This document shows, piece after piece, positions 1 through 8,924 of a DNA stretch of 64,000 nt. Both the position numbers and the translations under genes were made by a program. Source of the stretch: Cupriavidus pauculus (GTDB taxonomy: Bacteria > Pseudomonadota > Gammaproteobacteria > Burkholderiales > Burkholderiaceae). The stretch covers positions 1-64,000 of the forward strand of contig NZ_VZOW01000007.1 in assembly GCF_008801835.1 (NCBI RefSeq), read 5' to 3'. Every line of letters begins with the position of its first letter. Within the stretch, counting starts at the first letter, position 1. The notes under the pieces were generated by a model, which saw nothing but the letters and a program-made list of their open reading frames with translations, did no database searches and was not told the DNA's origin.

Positions 1-144
1 TCCACCGCGATAGATCGCCACGTCCATCAGCGTTGCCCGACGGCACGCAACATTGGTGATGGACGGTGCCGCAGCCGACCATCAATTACCGTGCTCGCGC
101 ATCCATCGAATCTCGTGCTCACGCACAACACCTCTGACAAATTA

Positions 145-1059
145 ATGGCTCGTTCAACCCCTTCCTTGAATGCCCTGCGGGCCTTCGAAGCTGCGGCGCG
201 GCTGCGAAGCATGAGCGCGGCAGCTAACGAGCTTTCTGTCACACACGGCGCGATCAGCCGCCACATTCGTGCGCTTGAAGAAACCCTCGGCGTTACGCTA
301 CTGACACGCGGGCCTTTGTCAACAGACCCTACTCCGGATGGTCTGCGACTCGCGGAAGGGCTGGCGGCCGCTTTCACCGCGATCGATACCGCGATAGAGC
401 AGGTAAAGCCGGGCCCCCTCACGCTCTCGTGCTCTGCGTCGATCATGATGTACTGGCTGATTCCCCGAATTGCTGACTTTCACCGCCAGCACCCAGGAGT
501 ACAGCTCCAATTCAATATGAATTACGGCCAATTCGACGCGGTAAGGGACCGCATTGGTATCGCAATTCGTAATACGATGGTCGAACCGCCCCCGGACGTT
601 GTGGTGAAGGAGTTGGGTCGGGCTGAACGTATTGGTCTTGTTTGCTCGCCGGAGTATTTGCGTGATACGGGGATCAAACGTTTCGCAGATGTCGCCGCGG
701 CCCACCGGCTGGCGCCGGCGACACGTCCGAACGCATGGAACGAATGGGCTGCTGCGGTTGAATACGAAGGCGCAACGCTAACTACCCATGACTCGTATGA
801 CCATTTCTACCTGATGATCCAAGCGGCGATCTGCGGACTTGGAATTGCTCCTGTGCCTCAGATGCTTGTGTTGGACGACTTGCGCTCGGGTAAACTCGTC
901 GCTCCATTCGGATTCGTCGATGGGCCCCACAAGCTGGTGCTCTGGCTCGCGCCCCACGTGCGCGATCGTGCCGACACACTTGCCCTGCGCACATGGCTTG
1001 CTGATCAACTCGCGCGCACGCACGACGAAGGCGAAGTGCTAGGGCCACCGCACTCTTAG
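145..1059 (+). CDS. LysR-type transcriptional regulator, GcvA-like
   Basis: This is a DNA-binding regulator of about 304 residues. The N-terminal 60 residues form the winged helix-turn-helix typical of LysR proteins (LNALRAFEAAARL, then SVTHGAISRHIRALEE). The rest is a periplasmic-binding-like effector domain with the GcvA-type order, including a GLGIAPVP stretch near the C-terminus. The open frame reaches up to 91, but the ATG at 145 begins right before the family's conserved MARSTPSLNALR start, so I chose it. A hairpin follows the stop. Its target is unknown; the nearest genes on the right run on the opposite strand and end toward it, so no divergent target lies inside the window. Confidence 0.85.
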   Translation: MARSTPSLNALRAFEAAARLRSMSAAANELSVTHGAISRHIRALEETLGVTLLTRGPLSTDPTPDGLRLAEGLAAAFTAIDTAIEQVKPGPLTLSCSASIMMYWLIPRIADFHRQHPGVQLQFNMNYGQFDAVRDRIGIAIRNTMVEPPPDVVVKELGRAERIGLVCSPEYLRDTGIKRFADVAAAHRLAPATRPNAWNEWAAAVEYEGATLTTHDSYDHFYLMIQAAICGLGIAPVPQMLVLDDLRSGKLVAPFGFVDGPHKLVLWLAPHVRDRADTLALRTWLADQLARTHDEGEVLGPPHS

Positions 1060-1061
1060 TA

Positions 1062-1090
1062 CGCCCGCCCAGTGCGGGCGTTGTCGTTTC
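1062..1090 (+). terminator. intrinsic terminator after the LysR gene
   Basis: A perfect 7-bp stem, CGCCCGC and GCGGGCG, surrounds the loop CCAGT directly after the stop codon and is followed by the T-rich TTGTCGTTTCT. The same TTCGTCGTTTCT tail follows the hairpin at 52928, which also sits next to a member of the small-gene family found at 1095. Confidence 0.7.
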
Positions 1091-1094
1091 TGGA

Positions 1095-1226
1095 CTACGC
1101 GTCAGGCTGCATGATGTCGCTGATGGCATGCTCGCCCTGGAGGTCGAAGCGCACGAACTGCCGGGTGCCGTCCGGGAAGCGCTTCTCGACGGCCCCCTTG
1201 GGCGTGTCCGGCGTCGAGACGTGCCG
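1095..1226 (-). pseudogene. 3' remnant of the small protein gene found intact at 52968
   Basis: Read on the minus strand, this stretch encodes VSTPDTPKGAVEKRFPDG, then TRQFVRFDLQGEHA, and ends at a TAG at 1097-1095. That is nearly the same as residues 59-95 of the 105-residue protein at 52968-53285. Nothing upstream resembles the N-terminal half, so only the tail survives. It is a remnant of a family whose other fragments mark borders in the orphan toxin array over 40 kb away. The remaining bases to 1362 hold no recognisable gene. Confidence 0.65.
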
Positions 1227-1362
1227 CCGTTCGTTGCCGTCTGGCAGTCAGTTGAGGGAGGGGGGCGCGTCCATAAAAATGGCAATGGCCGAGCCTACCC
1301 GATGCGCCATGGCATACGCCTGCATTCGGTCCGAAACCGCCCGCGCCCCACCCAGCGCCTGT

Positions 1363-2145
1363 TCAACAGCGATACTCTCCGCCGTCCCGATCGAGCAGTC
1401 GAAGCAATGCCGTCCATTCCCGGTCCAGGTGGACGGTATCCAGACATGCGTAGTCGTCGTGCTGCTTGGCCGCGTGCTCGCAGACTTCGGGCGAGGGCAG
1501 GGTCACCTTTTGGCCCATCGATAATGTCTGCACCTGGATTTCGCATGCGCGGTTCAGATAGAACATGCGGGTGAAGGCCTCGGCGACCGAGCGTCCTGTC
1601 GTGAGCAGACCGTGGTTGCGCAGAATCAGGTAATTGGCATCCTTCATCGACCTCACGATGCGCGAGCGTTCGTCGAGGTCCAGCGAAATGCCTTCGTAGT
1701 CGTGATAATTCACGCGGTTATAAAACTGCATGCTGATCTGGTTCAGCGGCAGCAATCCGCATTCCAGCGCTGCCACTGCCATGCCCGCGTCGGTGTGCAA
1801 ATGCACCACGCATTCAACGTCATGCCGGCTCTGGTGCAGCGCGCTGTGAATCGTAAAGCCCGCGGCGTTGACCTCGAAGCGATCATCGCCGATGGGGCGG
1901 CCTTCGGTATCGATCTTCACCAGGCACGAGGCCGTGATTTCGTCGAAGAACCAGCCGTGGGGATTGATCAGGAACTGGTCCGTGGTGCCCGGCACGCGCA
2001 CGGAGATGTGCGTGTAGATCAGGTCCGTCAGCTGGAACTTCGCGGCGAGCCGGTATGCGGCGGCGAGTTGCACGCGGACGGCCCATTCTTCGGCGCCGAT
2101 ATTGCGCGGCTTGCGGTTGCGATGGGGATCGGTCGTGGAAATCAT
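1363..2145 (-). CDS. class II aldolase/adducin family protein
   Basis: A 260-residue protein of the class II aldolase/adducin fold, usually a zinc-dependent sugar-phosphate aldolase or decarboxylase-like enzyme in the cytoplasm. Visible signatures are the early THISVRVPG segment, the metal-binding HLHT around residue 116 and the RNHGLL segment around residue 177. It is the last gene of a minus-strand group after the RidA and D-2-hydroxyacid dehydrogenase genes, which suggests catabolism of a hydroxy acid imported through the neighbouring Bug receptor. The substrate cannot be named from sequence. Confidence 0.85.
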   Translation of the reverse strand: MISTTDPHRNRKPRNIGAEEWAVRVQLAAAYRLAAKFQLTDLIYTHISVRVPGTTDQFLINPHGWFFDEITASCLVKIDTEGRPIGDDRFEVNAAGFTIHSALHQSRHDVECVVHLHTDAGMAVAALECGLLPLNQISMQFYNRVNYHDYEGISLDLDERSRIVRSMKDANYLILRNHGLLTTGRSVAEAFTRMFYLNRACEIQVQTLSMGQKVTLPSPEVCEHAAKQHDDYACLDTVHLDREWTALLRLLDRDGGEYRC

Positions 2146-2173
2146 GATCGGGGATGTCTCGGAAGTTTCGAAG

Positions 2174-2539
2174 TCAGGGAAGCAGCGCCGAGATAACGAC
2201 TTCGACGCGGTAGGCCGGATCGGCCAGTTCCACTTTGCCGCAGCAGCGCGTTGGCGTTTCGCCCGGCGCGACCCAGGCGTCCCACACTGCGTTGAAGCCG
2301 TCGAAATCGGCCATGTCGGCCAGCCAGATTTGCGCCGTCAGCGCGCGACGCTTGTCGGTGCCGGCCTCGGCCAGCAGCGCGTCCACCTTTGCCAGGGCTT
2401 CGCGCGCCTGTTGGGCGATATCGCCGGATTTGTCATCGGCCACTTGTCCTGCCAGAAACACCATACCGTTCGCGATCACGGCACGGCTGCGGCGGTGGTT
2501 TTGATCGAGTCGCACGATCGGAGCGTGAGTCGCGGTCAT
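2174..2539 (-). CDS. RidA/YjgF family protein
   Basis: A 121-residue RidA-like protein. It has the family's compact chorismate-mutase-like fold, with the segment VFLAGQVADD near residue 27, a central helix rich in Ala and Leu, and YRVEVVISA at the C-terminus. RidA proteins hydrolyse reactive enamine/imine intermediates; many catabolic operons carry specialised members. The gene lies 9 bp after the dehydrogenase gene and 28 bp before the aldolase gene on the same strand, so the three are probably cotranscribed. Confidence 0.85.
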   Translation of the reverse strand: MTATHAPIVRLDQNHRRSRAVIANGMVFLAGQVADDKSGDIAQQAREALAKVDALLAEAGTDKRRALTAQIWLADMADFDGFNAVWDAWVAPGETPTRCCGKVELADPAYRVEVVISALLP

Positions 2540-2548
2540 ATCGGCGCC

Positions 2549-3535
2549 TTAGTTGTGCTCGGTGACGATGCGGCGGCAGTGGTTCAGCGCGGCATCGATG
2601 AGATTGTTGTTGGCCTCGGGCGTGCGGAAAGCCGAATGGGCCGACAGCGTGACGTTCGGCAGCGTGGTCAACACATGACCGGCGGGCATCGGCTCCACGG
2701 TGAACACGTCAAGGCCCGCATGCGCGATCTTGCCGCTGCGCAATGCGGCGATCATCGCGTCTTCGTCGACCAGCGCGCCACGCGCGGTATTGACCAGGAT
2801 TGACCCGTCACGCATCGATGCAATGCGCTCGGCCGAGATCAGGCCGCGGGTTTCGTCCGTGAGCAGCAGATGCAGCGACACCACGTCGCTTTGCGCCAGC
2901 AGGCTATCGAGTTCGACAAACTCGACGTTTGCATGCGACTTTGGCGAGCGGTTCCACGCAATCACGCGCATCCCGATGCCGTGTGCCAGCCGCGCCAGTT
3001 CCTGGGCGATCCCGCCGAAGCCAACCAGACCCAGCGTCTTGCCGGTGAGCTGCACCGCGTCGGAGCGCAGCCAATTGCCCGCCCGCATCTCGCGATCCAT
3101 GCGCGCGAAGTTGCGCGCTGCCGCCCACATCAGCGCAAACGCGCATTCGGCGACGGCGGTGTCCCCGTAGCCCTTGATCGTGTGGACCGTGATGCCGAGT
3201 GCGGCCAGCTCCTCGGGATTCATGTAGCTGCGCGCGCCGGTGCCAAGGAACACCACGTGCCGCAGTCCCTGGCACTGGCGTGCGATGTCGGTGGGCAGGT
3301 GGGTGTGGTCGATGATCGCAATCGGCGCCCCGGCCAGCACGGCGGGCAATTCCTCCGGCCGGATATCGGGCTGGCGGTTGATCTGCAGCGGCAGGTCGTC
3401 GGCGCGGTGCAGACGCAAAGACACTTCGGACAGTGTGGGATTGGCATCGACGAAAACCGCCCGCCATGCACCACGGCTGGACGTCTGGTTTTCGGCGGCA
3501 GGGCGGTCCGCCAGCGCGGAAATGCTAGAAGTCAT
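2549..3535 (-). CDS. D-isomer-specific 2-hydroxyacid dehydrogenase
   Basis: A 328-residue NAD(P)-dependent dehydrogenase. The cofactor-binding region GLVGFGGIAQELA lies near residue 170. The catalytic set is in place: Arg in NTARGALVDE, Glu in LDVFTVEP and His in SAHSAF. The N-terminal 20 residues are poorly conserved and a later start is possible. It is the first gene of the minus-strand group with RidA and a class II aldolase, and is divergent from a Bug receptor gene. The 209-bp gap between them holds a TGTATACA palindrome, likely bound by the GntR regulator at 4877. Confidence 0.87.
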   Translation of the reverse strand: MTSSISALADRPAAENQTSSRGAWRAVFVDANPTLSEVSLRLHRADDLPLQINRQPDIRPEELPAVLAGAPIAIIDHTHLPTDIARQCQGLRHVVFLGTGARSYMNPEELAALGITVHTIKGYGDTAVAECAFALMWAAARNFARMDREMRAGNWLRSDAVQLTGKTLGLVGFGGIAQELARLAHGIGMRVIAWNRSPKSHANVEFVELDSLLAQSDVVSLHLLLTDETRGLISAERIASMRDGSILVNTARGALVDEDAMIAALRSGKIAHAGLDVFTVEPMPAGHVLTTLPNVTLSAHSAFRTPEANNNLIDAALNHCRRIVTEHN

Positions 3536-3661
3536 TGTTTTTTCTCTGCAATAAGAGGGATGGCGCGATTATGGTGCCGATGAACCAAAACAGGGATGCT
3601 GTTGGTCGCAAGCGGTGAACGCAGCATAGCGCTTTACAGAATACAGATCAATAATTAAAGT

Positions 3662-3671
3662 CTGTATACAG
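3662..3671. promoter_or_regulatory. candidate GntR operator, copy 1
   Basis: CTGTATACAG is a perfect palindrome in the divergent promoter region between the dehydrogenase operon and the Bug gene. The core TGTATACA recurs at 4780 upstream of the GntR gene. FadR/VanR-type GntR proteins usually bind short palindromes containing GTATAC-like cores, which makes this the natural operator candidate. Confidence 0.55.
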
Positions 3672-3744
3672 GACGGAGTGCAGATGCGGCCAGCCTGCCC
3701 TTGCACTCACGCCGGCCCTTGAACCCTGCCTTGGAGCGCCCCCT

Positions 3745-4749
3745 ATGTCGATGCGCAAGCTGTCCTCTCTCGCCGCCACCGTGCTGGCTTCTGCGGTTTT
3801 CGTGATGTCTGGCAGCACGCTGGCCCAAGACGCGAAGTCGTGGCCAAGCAACACCATTTCGATCGTCAGCGGCTTCCCCGGCGGGGCCGCGACCGACCTG
3901 TACGCCCGCAAGCTGGGGGTCGAGTTGAATAAGGAATTCGGCGTGCCGATTATCTCGGATAATCGACCGGGCGCGGGCGGCAATATCGCATCGAGTCTGG
4001 TGGCGCAAGCCAAGCCCGATGGTTATACCTTCCTGCTTGGCACGGCCGGAACGCATGCAATTAATCCGGCGCTATATTCGAAACTGCAGTTCGATGTGGT
4101 AAAAGATTTTTCGCGCATCGCCCTGCTGGGGACGCTGCCCAATATCCTGCTGATCAACCCCGAGAAGCATCCGGAAATCAAGACCTGTCAGGACCTGATC
4201 GCCGCCGCCCGCAAGGCGCCGGGCAAGCTCAACTACGCTTCCACTGGCAACGGCGCGTCCGGCCATCTGGCCGGCGCCCAGTTCGCCGCGGCATCGAAGA
4301 CCAGCTATGTGCATATTCCGTACAAGGGGCAGGGTCCGGCCATGACGGCGCTGCTGTCCGGCGAAGTGGACTTCTTCTTCAACCAGAGTTCTCCCAGCCT
4401 TGGCGCGATCCAGTCCGGCAAAGTCCGCGCCCTGGCGGTGACATCCGCGCAGCGCGTCACCGTGCTGCCGGATGTGCCGACCGCGGCGGAAGCCTGCAAC
4501 CTGCCGGGCTTCCAGAGCACTACGTGGTACGGCCTGTTCGGCCCCGCCGATCTGCCGGCTGACATTCAGAATCGCATGTCGAAGGCCGTGCTGAAGGCCA
4601 TTCATACCGACAGCTTCGAGCAATGGCTGGTCAGCCAGGCCATTCAGCCGATCAAGGACGGCAGTCCCGAAGCGTTCCGGCGCACGCAGCTGGCCGATAT
4701 GAAAACCTGGGCGCAGATCGTCAAGGATTCCGGCGCACACGTCGACTGA
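3745..4749 (+). CDS. Bug family tripartite tricarboxylate-type substrate-binding protein
   Basis: A 334-residue periplasmic solute receptor of the Bug/TctC family. The signal peptide covers about residues 1-27 and ends at an ALAQ-like site. Family marks follow: PGGAATDLYARKL, NRPGAGGNIASS, KPDGYTFLLG, VHIPYKGQGPAM and LPDVPTAAEA. Bug proteins bind carboxylates; no TctA/TctB membrane partner is present here, as is normal for most Bug genes in Bordetella and Cupriavidus. It is divergent from a hydroxyacid dehydrogenase/aldolase operon and followed by a GntR gene, so it probably captures the substrate of that pathway. Confidence 0.9.
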   Translation: MSMRKLSSLAATVLASAVFVMSGSTLAQDAKSWPSNTISIVSGFPGGAATDLYARKLGVELNKEFGVPIISDNRPGAGGNIASSLVAQAKPDGYTFLLGTAGTHAINPALYSKLQFDVVKDFSRIALLGTLPNILLINPEKHPEIKTCQDLIAAARKAPGKLNYASTGNGASGHLAGAQFAAASKTSYVHIPYKGQGPAMTALLSGEVDFFFNQSSPSLGAIQSGKVRALAVTSAQRVTVLPDVPTAAEACNLPGFQSTTWYGLFGPADLPADIQNRMSKAVLKAIHTDSFEQWLVSQAIQPIKDGSPEAFRRTQLADMKTWAQIVKDSGAHVD

Positions 4750-4779
4750 GTGCCAGCGTGCGACACTGATTGCCGGTCT

Positions 4780-4787
4780 TGTATACA
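4780..4787. promoter_or_regulatory. candidate GntR operator, copy 2
   Basis: TGTATACA lies 90 bp upstream of the gntR start codon and matches the core of the palindrome at 3662. Two copies flanking the Bug gene suggest that the regulator controls both its own gene and the divergent promoter. Confidence 0.5.
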
Positions 4788-4876
4788 CCGCCGTCTACAG
4801 TGCCGAATTCAGGTATATTTCGGCGGTCGCCATATTCCGGCGACCGCCGATTTACCCGAGATAAGGATTTAATACC

Positions 4877-5548
4877 GTGGCAGCCGCAGTAACGGACAGC
4901 GTGGTCGAGCAGGTCTACGACAAGCTCAAGCAAATGAGTGTTGGCTATGACTTCAAGCCCGGCGAGCGCCTTAACGAGGGCGTGCTCGCCAGCGCGCTCG
5001 GCGTCAGCCGCACGCCCCTGCGCGAAGCGCTGACCCGGCTGACCACCGAAGGGCTGCTGAGATTTTCGCCGGGGAAGGGGTTCTTTTGCCGCGATCTCGA
5101 TGCGCAGGAGGTCTTCTCACTGTACGAGATGCGCCGGATCGTCGAGACCGAAGCGCTGCGCCTGTCGATCGAACGTGCGAAGGACGCTGACATCGACGCC
5201 CTGCTGGCTTTCCTCGAAAGCACGGGCCCGGAGCCCGGCGATCGGAGCGTGGAGGAACTGGTCAGGCTCGACGAAACCTTCCACGAAGGCCTGATGGCGA
5301 TGTCCGGCAACATGGAGATGCTGCGCGTTCTAAAGAACATCAATGCGCGCATCCGCTTTGTGCGCTGGATCGACATGGAGCGTTGCGACCGGCGCGTCAG
5401 CCAGAGCGACCACCGCGACATCCTGCTCGGACTCAAGGCGCGCGATCCGGACCGATGCATTCCCATCCTGAGCAAGCATATCGAACGACGCCACGACCAG
5501 ATATCGGCGGCGCTCAAGGAAGGTCTGGCCCAGATCTACATGGCCTGA
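4877..5548 (+). CDS. GntR family transcriptional regulator, FadR/FCD subfamily
   Basis: A 223-residue regulator beginning with GTG after AAGGAT. Residues 10-75 form the GntR winged helix (EQVYDKLKQM, LGVSRTPLREAL, TTEGLL). Residues 85-215 are the all-helical FCD effector domain, whose metal/effector contacts are usually the Asp and His residues seen in RLDETFHEGL, DHRDILLGL and HIERRHDQ. It follows the Bug gene and probably represses the hydroxyacid catabolic genes through the TGTATACA palindromes. Confidence 0.9.
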   Translation: MAAAVTDSVVEQVYDKLKQMSVGYDFKPGERLNEGVLASALGVSRTPLREALTRLTTEGLLRFSPGKGFFCRDLDAQEVFSLYEMRRIVETEALRLSIERAKDADIDALLAFLESTGPEPGDRSVEELVRLDETFHEGLMAMSGNMEMLRVLKNINARIRFVRWIDMERCDRRVSQSDHRDILLGLKARDPDRCIPILSKHIERRHDQISAALKEGLAQIYMA

Positions 5549-5558
5549 CTGTCCGCGC

Positions 5559-5870
5559 CTATCTGCGATGCGGCGCGGGACGCGGAGGATTCGGTGGCGG
5601 CGTAACGCCGGGCACCTCGATGTATGGCGCGATGATAAGCGGGTACTGCGCAGCGCCATTGCCTTGCTGGTCATAAGCGGGCGGCCGCGGCTGCGTTGCA
5701 TTGACATCGGCATGTGCGGGCGGAGCACTCCGCAATACCGTCGCGTCGCGCTGCGGATCACCGATGCCGCGCTGGGTGCTCAAGACCTGTGGCCGACTTC
5801 CGGTTTCCGCTGCGGCATTCGCCACCGAACCGAATGTTGCGATCAGGATGATCGCGGTGAACCTCAGCAT
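5559..5870 (-). CDS. small secreted proline-rich protein of unknown function
   Basis: A 103-residue protein with a clear Sec signal peptide (residues 1-20, MLRFTAIILIATFGSVANA). The mature part is short, disordered-looking and rich in Pro, Ala and Gln, ending in a Pro/Arg run. No domain is recognised. It converges on the GntR gene with 10 bp between the stop codons and shows no evident operon partner. Confidence 0.55.
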   Translation of the reverse strand: MLRFTAIILIATFGSVANAAAETGSRPQVLSTQRGIGDPQRDATVLRSAPPAHADVNATQPRPPAYDQQGNGAAQYPLIIAPYIEVPGVTPPPNPPRPAPHRR

Positions 5871-6107
5871 TTCAACTCCACGTAGTGGTATCGCGTATGT
5901 CGGGTCATCTGCGCTTGCCCGGACGGGCAGCCGCTACGGCTGCAATGGTCATGTCCAGGTTACGCCGATGCGCGTTGGCATGGGGATTCGCGGAACACGC
6001 CATCACGGCATTGACGGCAGCCACGCCGAAAACTTTAGGCCTGCGGACAGCCGTCGATCATTTACCGATAGTCGGGCATGACGAGTATCGCGCACGGCAT
6101 GGCGCGC

Positions 6108-7805
6108 TCATCCCACGCGGTAGGCAAGCGCAACGATGATCGGCCCCAGTACGGGCAGCATCACGTTGGCGATGGCGTAGGTCACCGTATAGCCCAGCAG
6201 CGGCACCGAGCTTTGACTCGCTGCCAGGATGGCGCTGATGGCCGGTGTGCTGACATGCTGGCCGGCGATGGCGCCCACCAGCAGCGGCCCTTCGATCTTC
6301 AGGAACTGGTGGCCGATCCACAGCGACAGGCAGGCCGGCACCAGCGAAACCGCCAGCCCGATCAGCGGCAGCATCGCGCCGTGCTCCTTGATCAGGACGA
6401 TCGCATCGGGCCCGGCGGACAGGCCCACGCAAGCCACGAACACGGCAAGCCCCAAATCCTTCAGCAATTGCACGGCCGCAGGCGGCATGTCGCCGATGCC
6501 GGGACGCTTGAAGCTGAGCCAGCCGAACAGCAGACCGCTCAGCAGTGCGCCGCCGCCGCTGCCGAGCGACACGGGAATGCCGCCGACCGTCACGGACAGC
6601 GAGCCGATTGCCAGTCCAACCAGGATGCCGATGCACAGGAACACCAGTTCGGTGGCGTCGGTGTGGCGCAGCTCCGTGCCCAGGTTGCTGGCGGCCGTGG
6701 CAAGCGCCGGGTCTGTGCCAACCAGCGTCACGCGATCGCCGTTCTGCAGCCGCGTGGCGCGCGTGATGGGCAGGCTCATGCCCGAGCGGACGATCTGCTG
6801 GATCCACACCGCGCGCAGCCGCTGCTGTGCGGCCGAGCGACCCAGATCGCCAAGCGTGCGGCCGTTGATGCCGGGCTTGTTGATCACGACGTGGCGCTCA
6901 TCGAGTTGGAGCACGTCGGCATGCACCGAAGGCGGCAACACCTCCGCGCCGACCAGTTCGCCGGCGCGCACAAGTTTCTCGCGTACGCCGATCAAGGCCA
7001 GCACGTCGCCGCGCTCGATCAATTGATCGGCAGCCGGTTCGATCGACTCGTTGCCACGAAACAGTCCCATCACGGTGGTCCGGCCGCCGATGCCGAGCTC
7101 CAGCTCGCCGACGGTCAGGCCTGCGGCGCCGTCCACGCGATACGCGCGCCCCACCAGACGCGGCAGCGCGGGCTGGCTGGCCACGTCATCGTCGGACGCC
7201 GCCTCCATCCGCTTGGCCAGCTCGTGCGATGCTTCGCGCAGGTTCAGGCGCAACAGCACCGGCGCCAACTGACTGGTGAAGAACACGATGCTGACAAGGC
7301 CCACTAGATACGTCAGCGTGTAGGCGGTAGCGATATTCGATTCCAGGCGCGCCGCTTCGGCATCGCTTACGCCAAGGTGCTTTAGCGCTTCGGCAGCGGT
7401 GCCGACCACCGCGGATTCGGTCGCCGCGCCGGCCGCCAGCCCGGCTGCCGTGCCGACATCGAAATGCAGGAAGTGAGTGGCGGCAAGCACGATCGACAGC
7501 ACCGCGACGGCCTCGATCAGCGGCAGCAGCATGAAGCGCAGGCTGGACCGATTGAGGTTGGCAAAGAACTGCGGCCCGCCCGAGTAGCCCATGGCAAAGA
7601 TGAACAGCGCGAAGGCGACTTCCTTTAACTCGCCGTGCATGTGGCAGCCGGTCTGACCGACCAGCAACGCCACGATCAGCGTGCCGCACACGCCGCCCAG
7701 TCCGATCGGCCCGACGCGCAGCTTGCCGATTGCGTAGCCGCCGGCAACCGTGACGAACAGCACGGCCATGGGGATGTCGTTGAAGAACCCGATCGAGCAT
7801 TGCAT
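6108..7805 (-). CDS. AspT/YidE-family aspartate:alanine-type exchanger
   Basis: A 565-residue inner-membrane transporter with the layout of the aspartate:alanine exchanger family: two duplicated blocks of about five membrane segments (residues about 10-180 and 390-560) flanking a hydrophilic centre with two TrkA-C (RCK_C) modules (around 215-290 and 300-380, for example VTLVGTDPAL). The repeated segment FALFIFAMGYSGGPQFF in the first half is mirrored by LGLAVFVACVGLSAGP in the second, as expected for the internal duplication. The exact substrate is unknown; AspT exchanges aspartate for alanine, but most relatives are uncharacterised. Confidence 0.85.
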   Translation of the reverse strand: MQCSIGFFNDIPMAVLFVTVAGGYAIGKLRVGPIGLGGVCGTLIVALLVGQTGCHMHGELKEVAFALFIFAMGYSGGPQFFANLNRSSLRFMLLPLIEAVAVLSIVLAATHFLHFDVGTAAGLAAGAATESAVVGTAAEALKHLGVSDAEAARLESNIATAYTLTYLVGLVSIVFFTSQLAPVLLRLNLREASHELAKRMEAASDDDVASQPALPRLVGRAYRVDGAAGLTVGELELGIGGRTTVMGLFRGNESIEPAADQLIERGDVLALIGVREKLVRAGELVGAEVLPPSVHADVLQLDERHVVINKPGINGRTLGDLGRSAAQQRLRAVWIQQIVRSGMSLPITRATRLQNGDRVTLVGTDPALATAASNLGTELRHTDATELVFLCIGILVGLAIGSLSVTVGGIPVSLGSGGGALLSGLLFGWLSFKRPGIGDMPPAAVQLLKDLGLAVFVACVGLSAGPDAIVLIKEHGAMLPLIGLAVSLVPACLSLWIGHQFLKIEGPLLVGAIAGQHVSTPAISAILAASQSSVPLLGYTVTYAIANVMLPVLGPIIVALAYRVG

Positions 7806-7836
7806 GATGGAAAGCTGCCTTTGTATGGCGGTGCGC

Positions 7837-8598
7837 CTAACGCTGCATCGAAGCGGCCAGGCTCATCAGATTTTGCGGTGCGACGCGGATCAGGCCGCCA
7901 CGGGGACTGTCGATATCGGAGATCAGCGTCAGCGATAGCGACACGGTGAGCGGAAGAAAGAACAGCACCGCCTTCGAACTATCGGTGCGGCAGCCGTAGC
8001 CCTGCATCAGCGTGCTGAGGAAGGCAATGACGACCATGAGCGACCACGCCGAAACCGGGATCCGGTTCAGCCACGCCGCTTCCGCATAGCCTTGGGAATT
8101 GATCACGTCATTCATGCCGGACACCACCAGCGCGCCGATCGGCGTTGGCTTTTCGCGCGCCACGTTGCGGGCGAGCAGCCACATCTCGTTTTCGATTTGC
8201 GCCGTGGCGGTGGCGATTTCGGCAAGCTGGTCGGCGTCGCGGGTGCGGTAGTAGAGCAGCCGTTGATCCAGGTAGCGCGCCAGCAGCGCCTTGACGCGCG
8301 CCGTATCGGGCCCTTCGATCAGGTCGGCGCGCAGGTATTCGGTGCCGATCGAGTTGGCCTCTTCCTCTTCCAGGTTCTTGCGCTGGTCGTAGCGGCCGAC
8401 CGCCATCGACAACGTGAAGCCGATCAGCAGCGCCAACAGCGTCAGGGTTGCACCCTGCACAAGGTTGAAGTCCTCGCGTGCATCGGCGGCGATCGGCTTG
8501 CGGCGCCGCAGCACCAGCGCGCCGAGCGCCGCGGAGGCGGTCAGCAGCACCAGCATGACGAGAAACAGCACCGCAGGATGGCTGATCAGTTGACGCAT
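7837..8598 (-). CDS. bestrophin-like DUF4239 membrane protein
   Basis: A 253-residue membrane protein with an N-terminal hydrophobic pair (residues 8-28 and 47-65), a charged middle helix pair, and two further membrane segments (about 185-205 and 210-230). The segments QGATLTLLALLIGFTLSMA and EEEEANSIGTEYLRADLI are typical of the DUF4239 family, which resembles bestrophin channels; function unproven. It lies 31 bp downstream of the start of the exchanger gene on the same strand, so the pair may be cotranscribed. Confidence 0.75.
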   Translation of the reverse strand: MRQLISHPAVLFLVMLVLLTASAALGALVLRRRKPIAADAREDFNLVQGATLTLLALLIGFTLSMAVGRYDQRKNLEEEEANSIGTEYLRADLIEGPDTARVKALLARYLDQRLLYYRTRDADQLAEIATATAQIENEMWLLARNVAREKPTPIGALVVSGMNDVINSQGYAEAAWLNRIPVSAWSLMVVIAFLSTLMQGYGCRTDSSKAVLFFLPLTVSLSLTLISDIDSPRGGLIRVAPQNLMSLAASMQR

Positions 8599-8924
8599 GG
8601 CGATATGGGGGGCGGAAACAGAGTGAATCGTTCTGCTTTCGGAGAAGTGGCGGAAGTGAATCTTTCTTCGGCGGCGATATTAGATATTTCGATATCTGAT
8701 TGCCTGCCCATCATCGCTGTCAGCGTCTGACAATACGGCGGCTTTGGCGTAGCTCGCGCTTTTCATAAAAAGTGGCAAAAGCGGCGCATTTTCGTGTATC
8801 GCGAAAGATCTAATTTCTGGCTGCAGAATCATTCACTTCCGGGATTCCACTGCTGCGAGAACTATGCGAGGCATCGCTGCGCGCCACTGGACGGCGGCGC
8901 CATTCCACAGGCAAGGGGAGCTGC
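8599..8924. other. intergenic divergent promoter region
   Basis: These 326 bp separate two divergent genes and hold the promoters of both. The middle is noticeably AT-richer than the surroundings (around 8680-8700 and 8760-8830). No repeat, RNA gene or small coding frame with a convincing start was seen. Confidence 0.4.

Noticed and set aside
27-705. Long minus-strand frames opposite the first LysR gene
   Set aside because: They mirror the codon pattern of the LysR frame, have no ribosome-binding site and encode Arg/Ala/Ser-rich sequence without a family; they are shadows.
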